Part shown: positions 30,514-40,300 of the stretch, one piece after another
Numbering within the stretch: the first letter of the stretch is position 1
Layout of the letters: every line of letters starts with the position of its first letter
Source: an uncultured Roseibium sp.
GTDB lineage: Bacteria > Pseudomonadota > Alphaproteobacteria > Rhizobiales > Stappiaceae
DNA length: 64,000 nt
NCBI RefSeq assembly: GCF_963675985.1
Contig: NZ_OY780958.1
Coordinates: 186,001 to 250,000 of the forward strand
Direction of reading: 5' to 3'
Notes under the pieces: generated by a model
The model's input: the letters and a program-made list of their open reading frames with translations, nothing else
What the model was told of the DNA's origin: nothing
The model's database searches: none
Translations under genes and position numbers: made by a program

Positions 30514-30873
30514 AATTGGCCTCCCGATTACCTTCCAGAACACCGTGACTTTAGGGGAGAGCAAGCCGGTTGCGAAGGAAAAAAGATGCTGCATTGCAGC
30601 AGGTCTGTTGAAACAGGGGATGGGGACAGCAACGGCAGGCTTCAAATATGACTGCCGATCACCGGATTCGGAAAAGGTTTTCCCGGATTGTACGGTTGCC
30701 CATTGTATTTTTTAGGTTGCATGCCCAAGAGTACAGTCGGTGAAAATTTTAGTCTAAATTCTTAAGGCGTGTTGGATTGTCGTTAATAATTATTTTCAAT
30801 AATAGTAGCGCAATATTAACGCGCGCTGGCTAGTCTTCCGAAAAATCGGAGTGAAACGCGCCAGGGAGGCTCA
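30514..30873. other. Intergenic, AT-rich promoter region of the second DUF2336 gene
   Basis: No convincing gene. From about 30720 to 30825 the sequence is much richer in A and T than its surroundings (TTAATAATTATT, CAATATTAAC). It should contain the promoter of the DUF2336 gene, whose ribosome binding site GGGAGG lies at 30864-30869. I cannot assign the -35 and -10 boxes. Confidence 0.4.
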
Positions 30874-32001
30874 ATGCTGACAAAGCTTTCCCAGCTTGCA
30901 AAAGACAATAGCTCGGGTGGACGCAAAAGTCTGGTTGCGGCCCTGACGGATCTTTTTGTGTCTGCGGACTCCGATCAGGCTGAACAGGTCAGCCTTATGT
31001 TTGGCGATATCGTGATGCGTGTGCTCGGCCAGCTTGAGGACGAGGCTCGCCGGGCGCTGGCAAAGCGCGTCAGTTCCCATGCTTCTGCGCCCCACGACCT
31101 TATGGTCACGCTTGCCAAGGATCAGATCGATGTCGCCCAGCCCGTTCTGGAGGAGTCTCCGGTCCTGCAGGCAGAGGATCTCGCAGACATTGCCACGACC
31201 AGCTCGATGGATCATCTAAAGGCCATCGCCGGACGCGAGACCGTCGAGGAGATCGTGACCCGCGTCATCGTGTCGCGAGGAGACAATCAGGTCCTGACGA
31301 AGGTTGCCAACAACGCCGGCGCCAGTTTCAGCGAAGAAACGTTTCTTCGGCTGGTCGATCGATCAATGGCCTATCCGGCCATTCAGGAAGCGCTGATCAA
31401 TCGCACGGATTTGCCGAGCGACGCGGCGCGGATGCTGGTTCCGTTCCTCTCCGAAGAACTGACGGACCGGGTCAAGGAACTCGGCGCCGACAACACGCTG
31501 GTCATGGTGATGGCGGAGCGGGCCGCGGAGGAAGTGGCCGCGCGTGCGCGGCGGCTTTCCGAAGCCAGGGAGCAGTCCGATCAGCTGATCAAGGATGTCC
31601 AGAACGGCAAGGCCAAGCTGGACGATGCGGTGCGGCTATTTGCCCGCTCCGACCGGGCAACCGAACTGGGCATTCTGCTTGCCAAGGTCAGTCACCTTCC
31701 GGTCGCGGCCGTTTCCAAGCTGGTCTACAGCAAGTCGGACAAGCCGCTGATCATCATCTGCAAGGCGAATGGTGTGTCGGAAGATGCCTTCAAGAACATC
31801 CTGACGATGCGGGCCCGGCATCTGGGTATGTCCGGTCTTGCGGTCAACGATGCCATCCAGCGCTACAAGCAATTTACCGATGATGCCGCGAGCCGGTCGC
31901 TCGTCGCCATTCGCGAAAACGCGGAAAAGAACATGAAAAAGCCGAGCGAACCGGAAAAGGGTTCGCCAAAGTCTGAGATCGCATTCGCGGTCCACCGCTA
32001 A
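30874..32001 (+). CDS. DUF2336 domain protein (second copy)
   Basis: 375 residues, all-helical and soluble. It shares with the protein at 20231 the layout of an N-terminal helix (LTDLFVSADSDQAEQVSLMFGDIVMRVLGQLE) followed by HEAT-like units such as KDQIDVAQPVLEESPVLQAEDLADIA and SRGDNQVLTKVANNAGASFSEE. Both copies have the DQIxVAxPxLxxSxVLxxxDLxxIA segment, so they are paralogues. A charged Lys/Glu-rich tail of about 30 residues is unique to this copy. The function is unknown. It is convergent with a LysE gene. Confidence 0.85.
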   Translation: MLTKLSQLAKDNSSGGRKSLVAALTDLFVSADSDQAEQVSLMFGDIVMRVLGQLEDEARRALAKRVSSHASAPHDLMVTLAKDQIDVAQPVLEESPVLQAEDLADIATTSSMDHLKAIAGRETVEEIVTRVIVSRGDNQVLTKVANNAGASFSEETFLRLVDRSMAYPAIQEALINRTDLPSDAARMLVPFLSEELTDRVKELGADNTLVMVMAERAAEEVAARARRLSEAREQSDQLIKDVQNGKAKLDDAVRLFARSDRATELGILLAKVSHLPVAAVSKLVYSKSDKPLIIICKANGVSEDAFKNILTMRARHLGMSGLAVNDAIQRYKQFTDDAASRSLVAIRENAEKNMKKPSEPEKGSPKSEIAFAVHR

Positions 32002-32012
32002 GACCGATGGGT

Positions 32013-32639
32013 TCAGCCTGAACTGCGCTGCAACGTGGCCGTCATGAAGCCGGCGGACATCAGAAAACCTCCCCCGACACGATTGATCAGACGGACCAGC
32101 GAGGGGCTGCGTATCCGTTCGCCGATGGCGGCTGCCGCCAGGGCGTAGACGGCGGCGTTGGCAATGCCGAGCACGACAAAGGTCGTTCCCAGGAGGAAAA
32201 GCTGCGGGGCAACCGGCGCATCCGCCACAACGAAATGCGGCAGGAACGCCATGAAGAAGACGATGCCCTTGGGGTTGAGCGCGGTGACGATATAGGCGTG
32301 CCGGAATACCTTGAGCGGCGGCACCCGCGCGACGGCGACCGTATCCAGACCGTGGGCGCGTGCACGCCACATTTTCAGTCCGATCCAGAACAGATAGGCG
32401 GCGCCGACCCATTTCAGGATCGCGAACAGGCTGGCCGATGTCGCCAGGAGCGCGCCGAGCCCCAGTAGAGAGGCGGTCGCGGCTGTCGCGTCGCCGAGAG
32501 CGACACCGAGTACGCTGGCGGTCGCCGACCGGCGTCCCTGCGCCAGGGCATAACTGATCACCAGCATGATCGTCGGGCCGGGGATCGCAAGGAGGATCAG
32601 TGTAGCGACGACATATGCAGAATATATTTCCAGTGTCAT
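32013..32639 (-). CDS. LysE/RhtB-family exporter
   Basis: 208 residues with five or six transmembrane helices. The family motif at the end of the first helix (LLAIPGPTIMLVISYALAQGRR) and the GAAYLFWIGLKMWR and HAYIVTALNPKG segments are typical. Members export amino acids or homoserine lactone-like metabolites. AGGAGG lies just before the ATG at 32639. Upstream and divergent is the extensin-like gene; neither tells the substrate. Confidence 0.88.
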   Translation of the reverse strand: MTLEIYSAYVVATLILLAIPGPTIMLVISYALAQGRRSATASVLGVALGDATAATASLLGLGALLATSASLFAILKWVGAAYLFWIGLKMWRARAHGLDTVAVARVPPLKVFRHAYIVTALNPKGIVFFMAFLPHFVVADAPVAPQLFLLGTTFVVLGIANAAVYALAAAAIGERIRSPSLVRLINRVGGGFLMSAGFMTATLQRSSG

Positions 32640-32750
32640 GGAACCTCCTGATTAAGATGGGGTTATGCATTTGGGCTTCGTGCGATATCGGCGTATTTGA
32701 CTATCCTTGTTCATCGGTAGCGCAGGTCGGGTTTCGAGGGAAGGGGACTG

Positions 32751-33545
32751 ATGACCGTTACGGATCGTCAAAATCGCCGGATAGCCGTTGTAATATTGGC
32801 GGCTGGGATGCTGTGTCAGGCGAATCCGGGTTTCGGCTTCATTGTGCCTTCGTCTGCTCCGGTGCCGGACAAGAGACCTGACCGGGAGCATACGGTCACA
32901 CCCGTTCCCGAGCCGAAGCCGGGCCGGCCTGTCATGAAAGACGCCGTATCCGCGGAGCCGGCCGAGGTCGATGAGACGCCTCCTGTTGCACCGGTTCCCT
33001 GCACGCTGCAATTCGGCGACACGGAAGACCTGCCAGCCATCGTCGGGGAGAATGGTTGCGGGTTTTCATCCGCCGTACGGCTGGCCGGAGTAAGCGGCGA
33101 CACCGACATTGCGTTCGTTCCCGGGCCGACGGTCAACTGCCGCTTCGCGGGGGCTCTTTCGAAATGGCTGGCAGAAGACCTGGCGCAGATCGCCGTGGAG
33201 ACGAAGGGCGAACGGTTGAAAGCGGTTCATGCGGGTCCGGGGTACCAGTGCCGCCGAAGGAACAATCTGAAAGACGGCAAGTTGTCGGAACATGCGCTGG
33301 GCAATGCGCTCGATATTTTGAGTTTCGAGTTCGTTTCTGGCGATATCGTTTCCGTCGAAGACGACTGGTCCGGGGAGGAGCCGGATAAAGCGCCGAAGAG
33401 AAAGTTCCTGAGCGCGGTGCATGACGCGGCCTGCAAGCGTTTTACCACAGTGCTGGGGCCGGGCGCCGATAAGTATCATCAAAGTCATCTCCACGTGGAT
33501 ATCGGCTGTCACGGCAAGACCTGCACCTATCGGATCTGCCAGTAA
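32751..33545 (+). CDS. Extensin-like C-terminal domain protein
   Basis: 264 residues. A signal peptide (about 1-30, ending GFG) is followed by a Pro-rich linker (about 35-85) and the extensin-like domain. The domain's conserved SEHALGNALDI near residue 182 and HQSHLHVDIGCHG near 244-256 provide His and Asp residues arranged as in M15-type zinc peptidases. Several Cys pairs fit the periplasm. A role in peptidoglycan cleavage is likely from the fold, but the family is poorly studied. Confidence 0.85.
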   Translation: MTVTDRQNRRIAVVILAAGMLCQANPGFGFIVPSSAPVPDKRPDREHTVTPVPEPKPGRPVMKDAVSAEPAEVDETPPVAPVPCTLQFGDTEDLPAIVGENGCGFSSAVRLAGVSGDTDIAFVPGPTVNCRFAGALSKWLAEDLAQIAVETKGERLKAVHAGPGYQCRRRNNLKDGKLSEHALGNALDILSFEFVSGDIVSVEDDWSGEEPDKAPKRKFLSAVHDAACKRFTTVLGPGADKYHQSHLHVDIGCHGKTCTYRICQ

Positions 33546-33552
33546 ATAAGCG

Positions 33553-33580
33553 AAGGGACCGCTGGGGAGAACGGTCCCTT
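33553..33580. terminator. Perfect inverted repeat between convergent genes
   Basis: AAGGGACCG pairs with CGGTCCCTT over a ten-base loop, eight bases after the extensin-like stop. No T-run follows on the plus strand, so as a terminator it is only plausible, perhaps serving both directions. Confidence 0.45.
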
Positions 33581-33660
33581 GCTGCCGTAAGGCTAGATCC
33601 GGGCGGGTGGCCAGTTCCGCTGTCCTGGTACCTGGTCTGCCTTGGCGGAATTCGTCCCCG

Positions 33661-34113
33661 TTACTGGCAGAACTTCTGCTCGCCGCGGTAGGTCGTGTAG
33701 GTGCCGGTCGAAGGATTGAACGAACGGTACTTGGACGAACAGTAGTCGTACCAGGCCGGGCTCCAGGGCTGGTAGCCGGTGCCGGACACGCGGCCCGGAT
33801 AAGGTGCCGGCGGATAGTAGTTCGGAGCCGGCTCCGCATAGCTTCTCTGATTGGTGGCGCCCAGCAGAATGGCGCCGGCGGCAAGGCCGATGATGCCTGC
33901 GGCAACGGCAGCGCCTGCATTGTTGTTCTTCTTTTTATGGCCGCCGTGGTGATGCCGGGGCTGATGGCGGTCCCGGCCGCCGCGGTGATTGTTCCAGCCG
34001 CCGCGATGATCGTTCCAGCCGTGGCGGGGACCCGCCTCAGCTGTGGAGATCGCCGGCATAAGCAGGGCGCCGGTCAGTGCGATTGCGAGAACGCGTTTGG
34101 TGATCGTGGTCAT
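33661..34113 (-). CDS. BA14K-family small secreted protein
   Basis: 150 residues. The signal peptide (about 1-27) ends in AEA. A His/Asn/Gly/Arg-rich region (about 28-65) follows, then a Lys-rich spot and a hydrophobic Gly/Ala helix (about 66-86). The C-terminal 45 residues carry the BA14K signature: WSPAWYDYCSSKYRSFNPSTGTY, ending in a Cys. The Brucella protein of this family is an immunogenic lectin-like surface protein. The His-rich region could bind metal; that is speculation. Confidence 0.85.
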   Translation of the reverse strand: MTTITKRVLAIALTGALLMPAISTAEAGPRHGWNDHRGGWNNHRGGRDRHQPRHHHGGHKKKNNNAGAAVAAGIIGLAAGAILLGATNQRSYAEPAPNYYPPAPYPGRVSGTGYQPWSPAWYDYCSSKYRSFNPSTGTYTTYRGEQKFCQ

Positions 34114-34359
34114 CGTCTTTGCTCCTTGAGGCGGTTCCGAGGTTTGTGTCGGGGTTCGTGTCGGGTCGCCGTGATTTGATGAGACGACTTTGCCTGAACG
34201 GCACTGAACCGATCCTGAGGCCGGCGTTCATCTGGCGTTCAGGTTTCTCAAGCGGCATCCGACCGCGGAAAATGCCTCCACTCTTTCGGGCGGAGTGCTA
34301 TGGTCCGCCGCGATGGAGAGAGGGAAAGTTTCGCAACCGGACGCATTCAAGGAGATGCC

Positions 34360-35130
34360 ATGACGGCCCCGAACCAGGAACCGGAGAAGAAGAAGGATGT
34401 CTTGAGAGAGACCGACGACACGGCGCGGCGATTGGCGAGAAACCTGATCCGCACCGCGCGCTTCGGCGCGCTTGCCGCGATCGAACCGGCGTCCGGCCAT
34501 CCCCTTGCCAGCCGGGTTGCGCTGGCAACGGATATCGACGGCACGCCGGTGATCCTCACATCCACGCTCTCAGGTCATACGGCGGCCATTCTCGCCGATC
34601 CACGGTCGTCGCTGCTTGTCGGCGAGCCGGGCAAGGGCGATCCGCTCGCCCATGCCCGCATTACCCTGTTTACGCAAGCCCGGCGCATCGAGCGGGGCAG
34701 TGACGATCACGCCCGGCTGCGGCGGCGCTATCTGGCGCGTCAGCCCAAGGCGGAACTCTATGTCGATTTCGGCGACTTCACCTTTTTCCGGCTGGAGATG
34801 GAACGCGCCAGCCTGAACGGCGGTTTCGGCAAGGCCTACGAACTCAAGCGCGAGGACCTGGCCCTGCAGGGAGACTGGATGCAGTTTGCGGATATGGAGG
34901 CAGGTGCCGTCGCCCATATGAACGCCGACCACGGAGATGCGGTCAAGCTCTATGCTGAGGTTCTGTGCGGAGCCGATCCCGCGAACTGGCGGCTCGCCAC
35001 GCTCGATCCGGAAGGGCTCGATCTCGCCGCCGGCGATGACGTCCGGCGTCTTTGGTTCGATGAACCCTTGCAGGCGCCGGATCAGGTGCGTGCGGTGTTG
35101 GTTGAGCTTGCGAAAAAGGCGCGGAGCTAG
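34360..35130 (+). CDS. HugZ/HutZ-like haem-utilisation protein (split barrel plus DUF2470)
   Basis: 256 residues. The N-terminal two thirds have the pyridoxamine-phosphate-oxidase-like split barrel (LIRTARFGALAAI, then PVILTSTLSGHTAAILADPRSSLLVGE). The C-terminal 80 residues form DUF2470 with the conserved HMNADHGDAV near residue 187. Homologues (HugZ of Helicobacter, HutZ of Vibrio) bind and degrade haem to free iron. The ATG at 34360 is nine bases after GGAG. No haem transporter adjoins it; the ABC importer at 10 kb may or may not be related. Confidence 0.82.
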   Translation: MTAPNQEPEKKKDVLRETDDTARRLARNLIRTARFGALAAIEPASGHPLASRVALATDIDGTPVILTSTLSGHTAAILADPRSSLLVGEPGKGDPLAHARITLFTQARRIERGSDDHARLRRRYLARQPKAELYVDFGDFTFFRLEMERASLNGGFGKAYELKREDLALQGDWMQFADMEAGAVAHMNADHGDAVKLYAEVLCGADPANWRLATLDPEGLDLAAGDDVRRLWFDEPLQAPDQVRAVLVELAKKARS

Positions 35131-35140
35131 AGCGTTTTGA

Positions 35141-35168
35141 CGGGAACCGGTGTGGCTACCGGTTCCCG
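35141..35168. terminator. 11-base perfect inverted repeat between convergent genes
   Basis: CGGGAACCGGT pairs with ACCGGTTCCCG over a GTGGCT loop, ten bases after the HugZ-like stop and twenty before the end of the chemoreceptor gene. It is a likely bidirectional terminator, or one copy of a dispersed palindromic element as seen in Hyphomicrobiales. Confidence 0.55.
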
Positions 35169-35188
35169 GTCTTGCGAGGCTGCAGCGA

Positions 35189-36937
35189 TCACGCCGCGCG
35201 GATATTGAGAAGGAAGCCGTCAAGCTCGCGCTGAAGCTGTGCCGACTGATCCGAAAGCATGTCGACCGTGTCGAGAACCTGGCGGGCGCCGGCGCTGGAA
35301 TCGGTTGCGCCGTGGCTGACATCGCTGATGCTGTTCGTGATGTCGCTGCTGCCCTGGGCAACATCGGTCACGCAACGCGAAATTTCCGCCGCGGCCGAAT
35401 TCTGTTCTTCGACGGCCGATGCGATGCCGGTGATCTGCTGGTTCATGTCGGTGATCGCTTCGACAATGGCCATGATGGCTTCCGCGGTCTGGCTGGAGCC
35501 GGTCTGCATGTCCTTGATCTGGCGGCTGATTTCCTCGGTCGCGCTGCTCGTCTGGTTGGCGAGCGCCTTCACCTCCGAGGCAACGACGGCAAAGCCTTTG
35601 CCCGCCTCGCCCGCGCGTGCCGCTTCGATGGTCGCATTCAGGGCCAGGAGATTGGTCTGATCGGCGATGTCGTTGATGAGCTTCACCACCGCGTCAATGC
35701 TCTGCGCGGAATGGGACAAGCCTTCGACCGTCTTGTTGGAGGCGGTGACGCGTTCGTTGGTCGCGGTCGCCAGTTCCATTGCCGAACAGGCTTGCCGGCT
35801 GATTTCCTGGATCGACGTGACCAGTTCTTCCGTGGAGGCCGCGACCGACTGAATTCCGGTTGAGGACTGCTCCGCCGCACTGGCGACGCCATTGGCGCGT
35901 TGCGAAGTCTGCACGGCCGTCGCGGACATCCGGTTGGCGGTCAACGCCAGTTCGTTCACGGCCTCGCTGATCCGGTCGGAAACCGATTTGACGGTGTTTT
36001 CGAGTTCGTCAGCCATGCGCAGGGTGACTTCCCGCTTTTCCCGCTCGATGCGCTCTTCCTCTTCCCTGGCCTGGGCCTGAAGACGTTTGATTTCGATTGT
36101 CTTTTCCCGGAAGTTGGCGAAGGTCCGTGAGAGCTGGCCGATTTCATCGGCGTCGCCCGTTTTCAGTTCGATCGAGGTGTCGTCCTCGGCGAGGCGGTTC
36201 AGGGCGTGCGTCACCCGTTTGAGCGGGCGGCTGATCGACTTGATGGAGATGAGCAGCGACAGGCCGACGCCGACCAGAATGGAAACGAGGGAAACGAAGA
36301 CCAACTGGCGTATGCCCGCGATCTCGTGCTGTTCGGCCGAAAGGGCCGCCTTCGCGGTGAAGGCTTGCAGGTCAGCCATCAGCGCGACCATTTCCTGATC
36401 GAGCCTTTCCTCCTCCGCTTCAACCGTTTCGGCAAGCGTGCTCGCCTCGTCGATCCTGCCGTCCTCAATCAGCTTGGTGACTTGTCGGGAATCTTCGTTG
36501 AAGCGGTCGTGTTCGCTATGGATTTTCTCCAGGCTGGAAAGCACGGTCTGGAACTTATCCTTCATTTCGGCCGTCACGGCATGGTCAAGGCCGCGCCGGG
36601 CGAGTGTTTCCGCCGAGGCGATGACCTCATCGACTTCCTTGGCAAGTTCTTCGAAACGCTGAACGCTGGTGTGGAACCCTTCTTCCGCGTCCTGGCTTTT
36701 GATGCCGCCGAAGCGCAACATCCGCTCCAGCATGACGGCCTGTTCGAGTTGATGCGCGGTGACCGCACTCACGGTTTCCGTGAGAGGGATATCCTCTTCG
36801 GCAATCGCGTACAGCTCGCCGCCGATCCGGTTCATCTGATAGATGCCGACAACCGCGACGATAACAAGTGCAATACTCAGAAGACCTACCAGAGACAGGA
36901 TCTTGGACGATACAGACCGAAAAGCGATAATGTTCAT
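35189..36937 (-). CDS. Methyl-accepting chemotaxis protein
   Basis: 582 residues. Transmembrane helix 1 covers about 12-35, and a helical periplasmic sensor (four-helix-bundle type, with many Glu and heptads) about 36-185. Helix 2 lies near 208-230, HAMP near 231-285, and the signalling hairpin near 330-560 with the tip segment INDIADQTNLLALNATIEAARAGEAGKGFAVVASEVKALA. It passes ligand signals to CheA/CheW. No CheR pentapeptide is seen at the C-terminus. It lies downstream of the 5-oxoprolinase gene on the same strand, so a role in sensing that pathway's substrate is possible but unproven. Confidence 0.93.
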   Translation of the reverse strand: MNIIAFRSVSSKILSLVGLLSIALVIVAVVGIYQMNRIGGELYAIAEEDIPLTETVSAVTAHQLEQAVMLERMLRFGGIKSQDAEEGFHTSVQRFEELAKEVDEVIASAETLARRGLDHAVTAEMKDKFQTVLSSLEKIHSEHDRFNEDSRQVTKLIEDGRIDEASTLAETVEAEEERLDQEMVALMADLQAFTAKAALSAEQHEIAGIRQLVFVSLVSILVGVGLSLLISIKSISRPLKRVTHALNRLAEDDTSIELKTGDADEIGQLSRTFANFREKTIEIKRLQAQAREEEERIEREKREVTLRMADELENTVKSVSDRISEAVNELALTANRMSATAVQTSQRANGVASAAEQSSTGIQSVAASTEELVTSIQEISRQACSAMELATATNERVTASNKTVEGLSHSAQSIDAVVKLINDIADQTNLLALNATIEAARAGEAGKGFAVVASEVKALANQTSSATEEISRQIKDMQTGSSQTAEAIMAIVEAITDMNQQITGIASAVEEQNSAAAEISRCVTDVAQGSSDITNSISDVSHGATDSSAGARQVLDTVDMLSDQSAQLQRELDGFLLNIRAA

Positions 36938-37361
36938 TTTAACCCGTCAGTTGCGGTGGATCAGTTGACTGCGCGTGTATGTTTACTCGTGCGGTGTTTC
37001 CGGATTCCGTGATTTCGCTTCTCAATTATAGTTATATTTTACTTTTTTGTTCCCCGGAATCATTTTTTATTATTGGTAATATTGTCATGGAGAGCCGAAT
37101 ACGTTCATTCATTTTACGGGTTGGTAGTGTTTCAATTCTGTTAAAATTCAAAGTGTGGATGAAAAAAATTCGACCAGTGCGCGAGATTTCGGTCGTTTGA
37201 TCCGCTGATGCCTTGGGATGCGCCGGAGGCATCTGCCGTCGAAGTACGAACGCCGCAGGGCTCTTTTCATGCTGATGTGGCGGCGGCAATAGAAAGCCCG
37301 GAGCGCATATTCGCGCCCCGGGCCATTAGAACGATAGTTTAATGGGCTCTGACCCTGTTGC
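36938..37361. other. Intergenic, AT-rich stretch between chemoreceptor and oxoprolinase genes
   Basis: From about 37015 to 37175 the composition is much more AT-rich than anything nearby (runs such as ATTATAGTTATATTTTAC and ATTTTTTATTATTGG). I see no credible gene. It probably holds the chemoreceptor promoter, but the length and composition are unusual and it might be a remnant of foreign DNA. Confidence 0.4.
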
Positions 37362-40300
37362 TCAGGCCTTGCCCCATCCCCCCGAGGTCGGGGTGATGAC
37401 GGTGACGGCTTCTCCTGCTTCCAGGATGGTCTGGTCGCAGCCTTCCAGCACTTCGACCGTGCCGTCCAGGCGGCGGACTTCGGTGCGGCCGAGTTCGCCG
37501 TCACTGCCGCCTTCCAGGCCTTTCGGATGGATAGTGCGATGGGAGGCGAGGATGGCGCAGTCCATCTTTTCCAGGAAGCGCAGGGTCCGCTTCGTGCCGT
37601 CGCCCGCATGCCACTTGCCGGTTCCGCCAGACCCCTTGCGGATATGGAAATCCTCCAGGAGCACGGGGAAGCGGAACTCCAGCACCTCCGGATCGGTCAG
37701 GCGCGAGTTGGTCATGTGGACATGGACGCCATCGGTGCCGTTGAAACCGGGACCGGCGGGCGAGCCGGAGCAGATGGTTTCATAGTACTGGTAGGTGTCG
37801 TTGCCGAAGGTCAGGTTGTTCATGGTGCCCTGGCTGTTGGCCATGGCACCGAGCGCGGCAAACAGCGCGTTGGTGACGTGCTGCGAGGTTTCCACGTTGC
37901 CGGCTACGACGGCGGCCGGATAGGACGGGCGCAGCATGCAGTCGTCCGGCAGGACGATGCGGATCGGCTTGAGGCAGCCGGCGTTCATCGGAATGTCGCC
38001 TTCCACCATCACCCGGAAGCAGTAGAGAACGGCCGCGCGGGTCACCGGTTCCGGGGCGTTGAAGTTGTTCGGCTTCACGCCCGAGGTGCCGGTGAAGTCG
38101 ACGGTCGCCTCGCGGCTTTCCTTGTCGACGGTGATCTTCACCTTGATCACCGAGCCCTGGTCGGTCGGGTATTCGTATTCGCTGTCCTTCAGGGCCGAAA
38201 TCACCCGGCGGACGCTTTCTTCCGCATTGTCCTGAACGTGGCCCATATAGGCCTGAACCACGTCGAGGCCGAAGTGGGCGACCATTTTCCGCAGTTCCTG
38301 GATGCCCTTTTCGTTGGCCGCGATCTGTGCCGACAGATCGGCCACGTTCTGGTGCGGATTGCGGGCCGGGTAGGGGTGGTTGGTGAGCAGTTCCACCAGT
38401 TCGGCCTCGCGGAACCGGCCCTGGTCGACGATCTTGAAATTGTCGAACAGGACGCCTTCCTCGTCCACGGTGGTGGCGCGCGGGGTCATGGACCCCGGCG
38501 CGGAGCCGCCGACGTCGGCATGGTGACCGCGCGAGGCCGCCCAGAACAGGATTTCCTTGCCATTGTCGTCGAAGACCGGGGAGACCACGGTGATGTCGGG
38601 CAGGTGGGTGCCGCCGTTATAGGGCGCGTTGAGGGCGAAGACGTCGCCCGGCTGGATCTGCCCCTTGTTGAGCTTGATTATCGTTTCTACCGAGCGGTCC
38701 ATGGAGCCCAGGTGCACCGGCATGTGCGGCGCGTTAGCGACCAGGGCGCCATCATGGTCGAAGACCGCGCAGGAGAAGTCGAGCCGCTCTTTGATGTTCA
38801 CCGAATAGGCGGTGTTCTGCAGGGTCACGCCCATCTGCTCGGCGATCGACATGAACAGGTTGTTGAACACCTCCAGCATGACTGGATCGGCATGGGTGCC
38901 GATGGCCTCTGTGCGCGAAAGCGGAACGACGCGGTTGAGGATCACGTGATCCTTGGCGTTGATCTGCGCCTGCCAGCCGGGCTCAACTACGATGGTCGCG
39001 TGCGGTTCGATGATCAGCGCCGGACCGTTGACGGTCATGCCGGGTTTGAGCGCGTCGCGCTTGTAGATGTTGCCTTTGTGCCAGGCGCCGTCGGAGAAGA
39101 ATTTCGTCGCCGTCACCGCTGCGGGGATTTCGCCTGAGAGGCCCAGGTCCGGTTCAGCAATGCCTGCGCCGCCGCCGAAGGTTTCCACCTCCAGAGCCTC
39201 GACCACGACCGGCTTTTCCTCATAGGCGAAGCCGAATTGTTTCCTGTGGGCCTCCTCGAAGGCGTAGCGCATGGCGTCGAGGCCCGCGAGATCGACCGGC
39301 AGCGGTGTGTCGGTGCCTTCATAGCGCAGATGCACGATGGCACGGGTGTGCCGCGTATCCGGGCCGATCTCCTGGGACTGAAGCTCGGCTTCCGTGATCG
39401 CCGCGAGTTCGTCGCGTAGCTTGTCGAGTTCGGGCAGCAGGTTCTGTTCCAGCCGCTTGACCACGGCCTGCTGGCGGCTGGCGCTGATATCGGCCAGGCC
39501 CATGCCGTAGGCGGACAGGATGCCGGAGAAGGGGTGTACGATGACCGTAGTCATGCCAAGCGTGTCGGCGACCATGCAACCGGTCTGGCCGCCGGCCCCG
39601 CCGAAGCAGGTCAGCGCATATTCGGTGACGTCATAGCCGCGCTGGACGGAGATCTTTTTGATGGCATTGGCCATGTTCTCCACGGCAATCTTCAGGAATC
39701 CGTCGGCGACGTCCTCGGGCGACCGGCCGTCGCCGATCTTCTCCGCCAGTTCCGCGAATTTGGTTTTGACGGCGGTTTCATCCAGCGCTTCGTCGCGGTT
39801 GGGACCGAAGATCTTCGGGAAGAACTCCGGGGCCAGCTTGCCGGTCATCAGGTTGGCGTCTGTGACCGTCAGCGGGCCGCCGCGGCGATAGCAAGCCGGG
39901 CCCGGGTTGGCGCCTGCGGAATCCGGGCCGACCTGGAAACGGCCGTCCTTGTAGTGAAGGATCGAGCCGCCACCGGCCGCGACCGTGTGGATCATCATCA
40001 TCGGCGCGCGCATGCGCACACCGGCGACTTCCGTTTCGAAGGCGCGTTCATAGTCGCCGTCGAAGTGGCAGACGTCGGTCGAGGTGCCGCCCATGTCGAA
40101 GCCGATGATCCTGTCGAAGCCGGCCATCTTGGAGGTTTCGACCGCGCCGACGACGCCGCCGGCCGGACCGGAGAGGATCGCGTCCTTGCCCTGGAACAGG
40201 TCGGCTGCGGTCAGGCCGCCCGAGGACTGCATGAACATCAGCCGCGGGCCTTCGCCGAGTTCCTCCTGCACCTGGTTCACGTAGCGGCGCAGGATCGGCG

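Noticed and set aside
30103..30873. Possible tRNA or other stable RNA in the 770-base gap after metH
   Set aside because: No cloverleaf, T-loop (GTTCGAATC type) or other known RNA pattern; only one simple hairpin and the miniprotein.
36979..37200. A 73-codon plus-strand frame in the AT-rich stretch
   Set aside because: Start without ribosome binding site and composition explained by the AT-rich DNA; no family resemblance.
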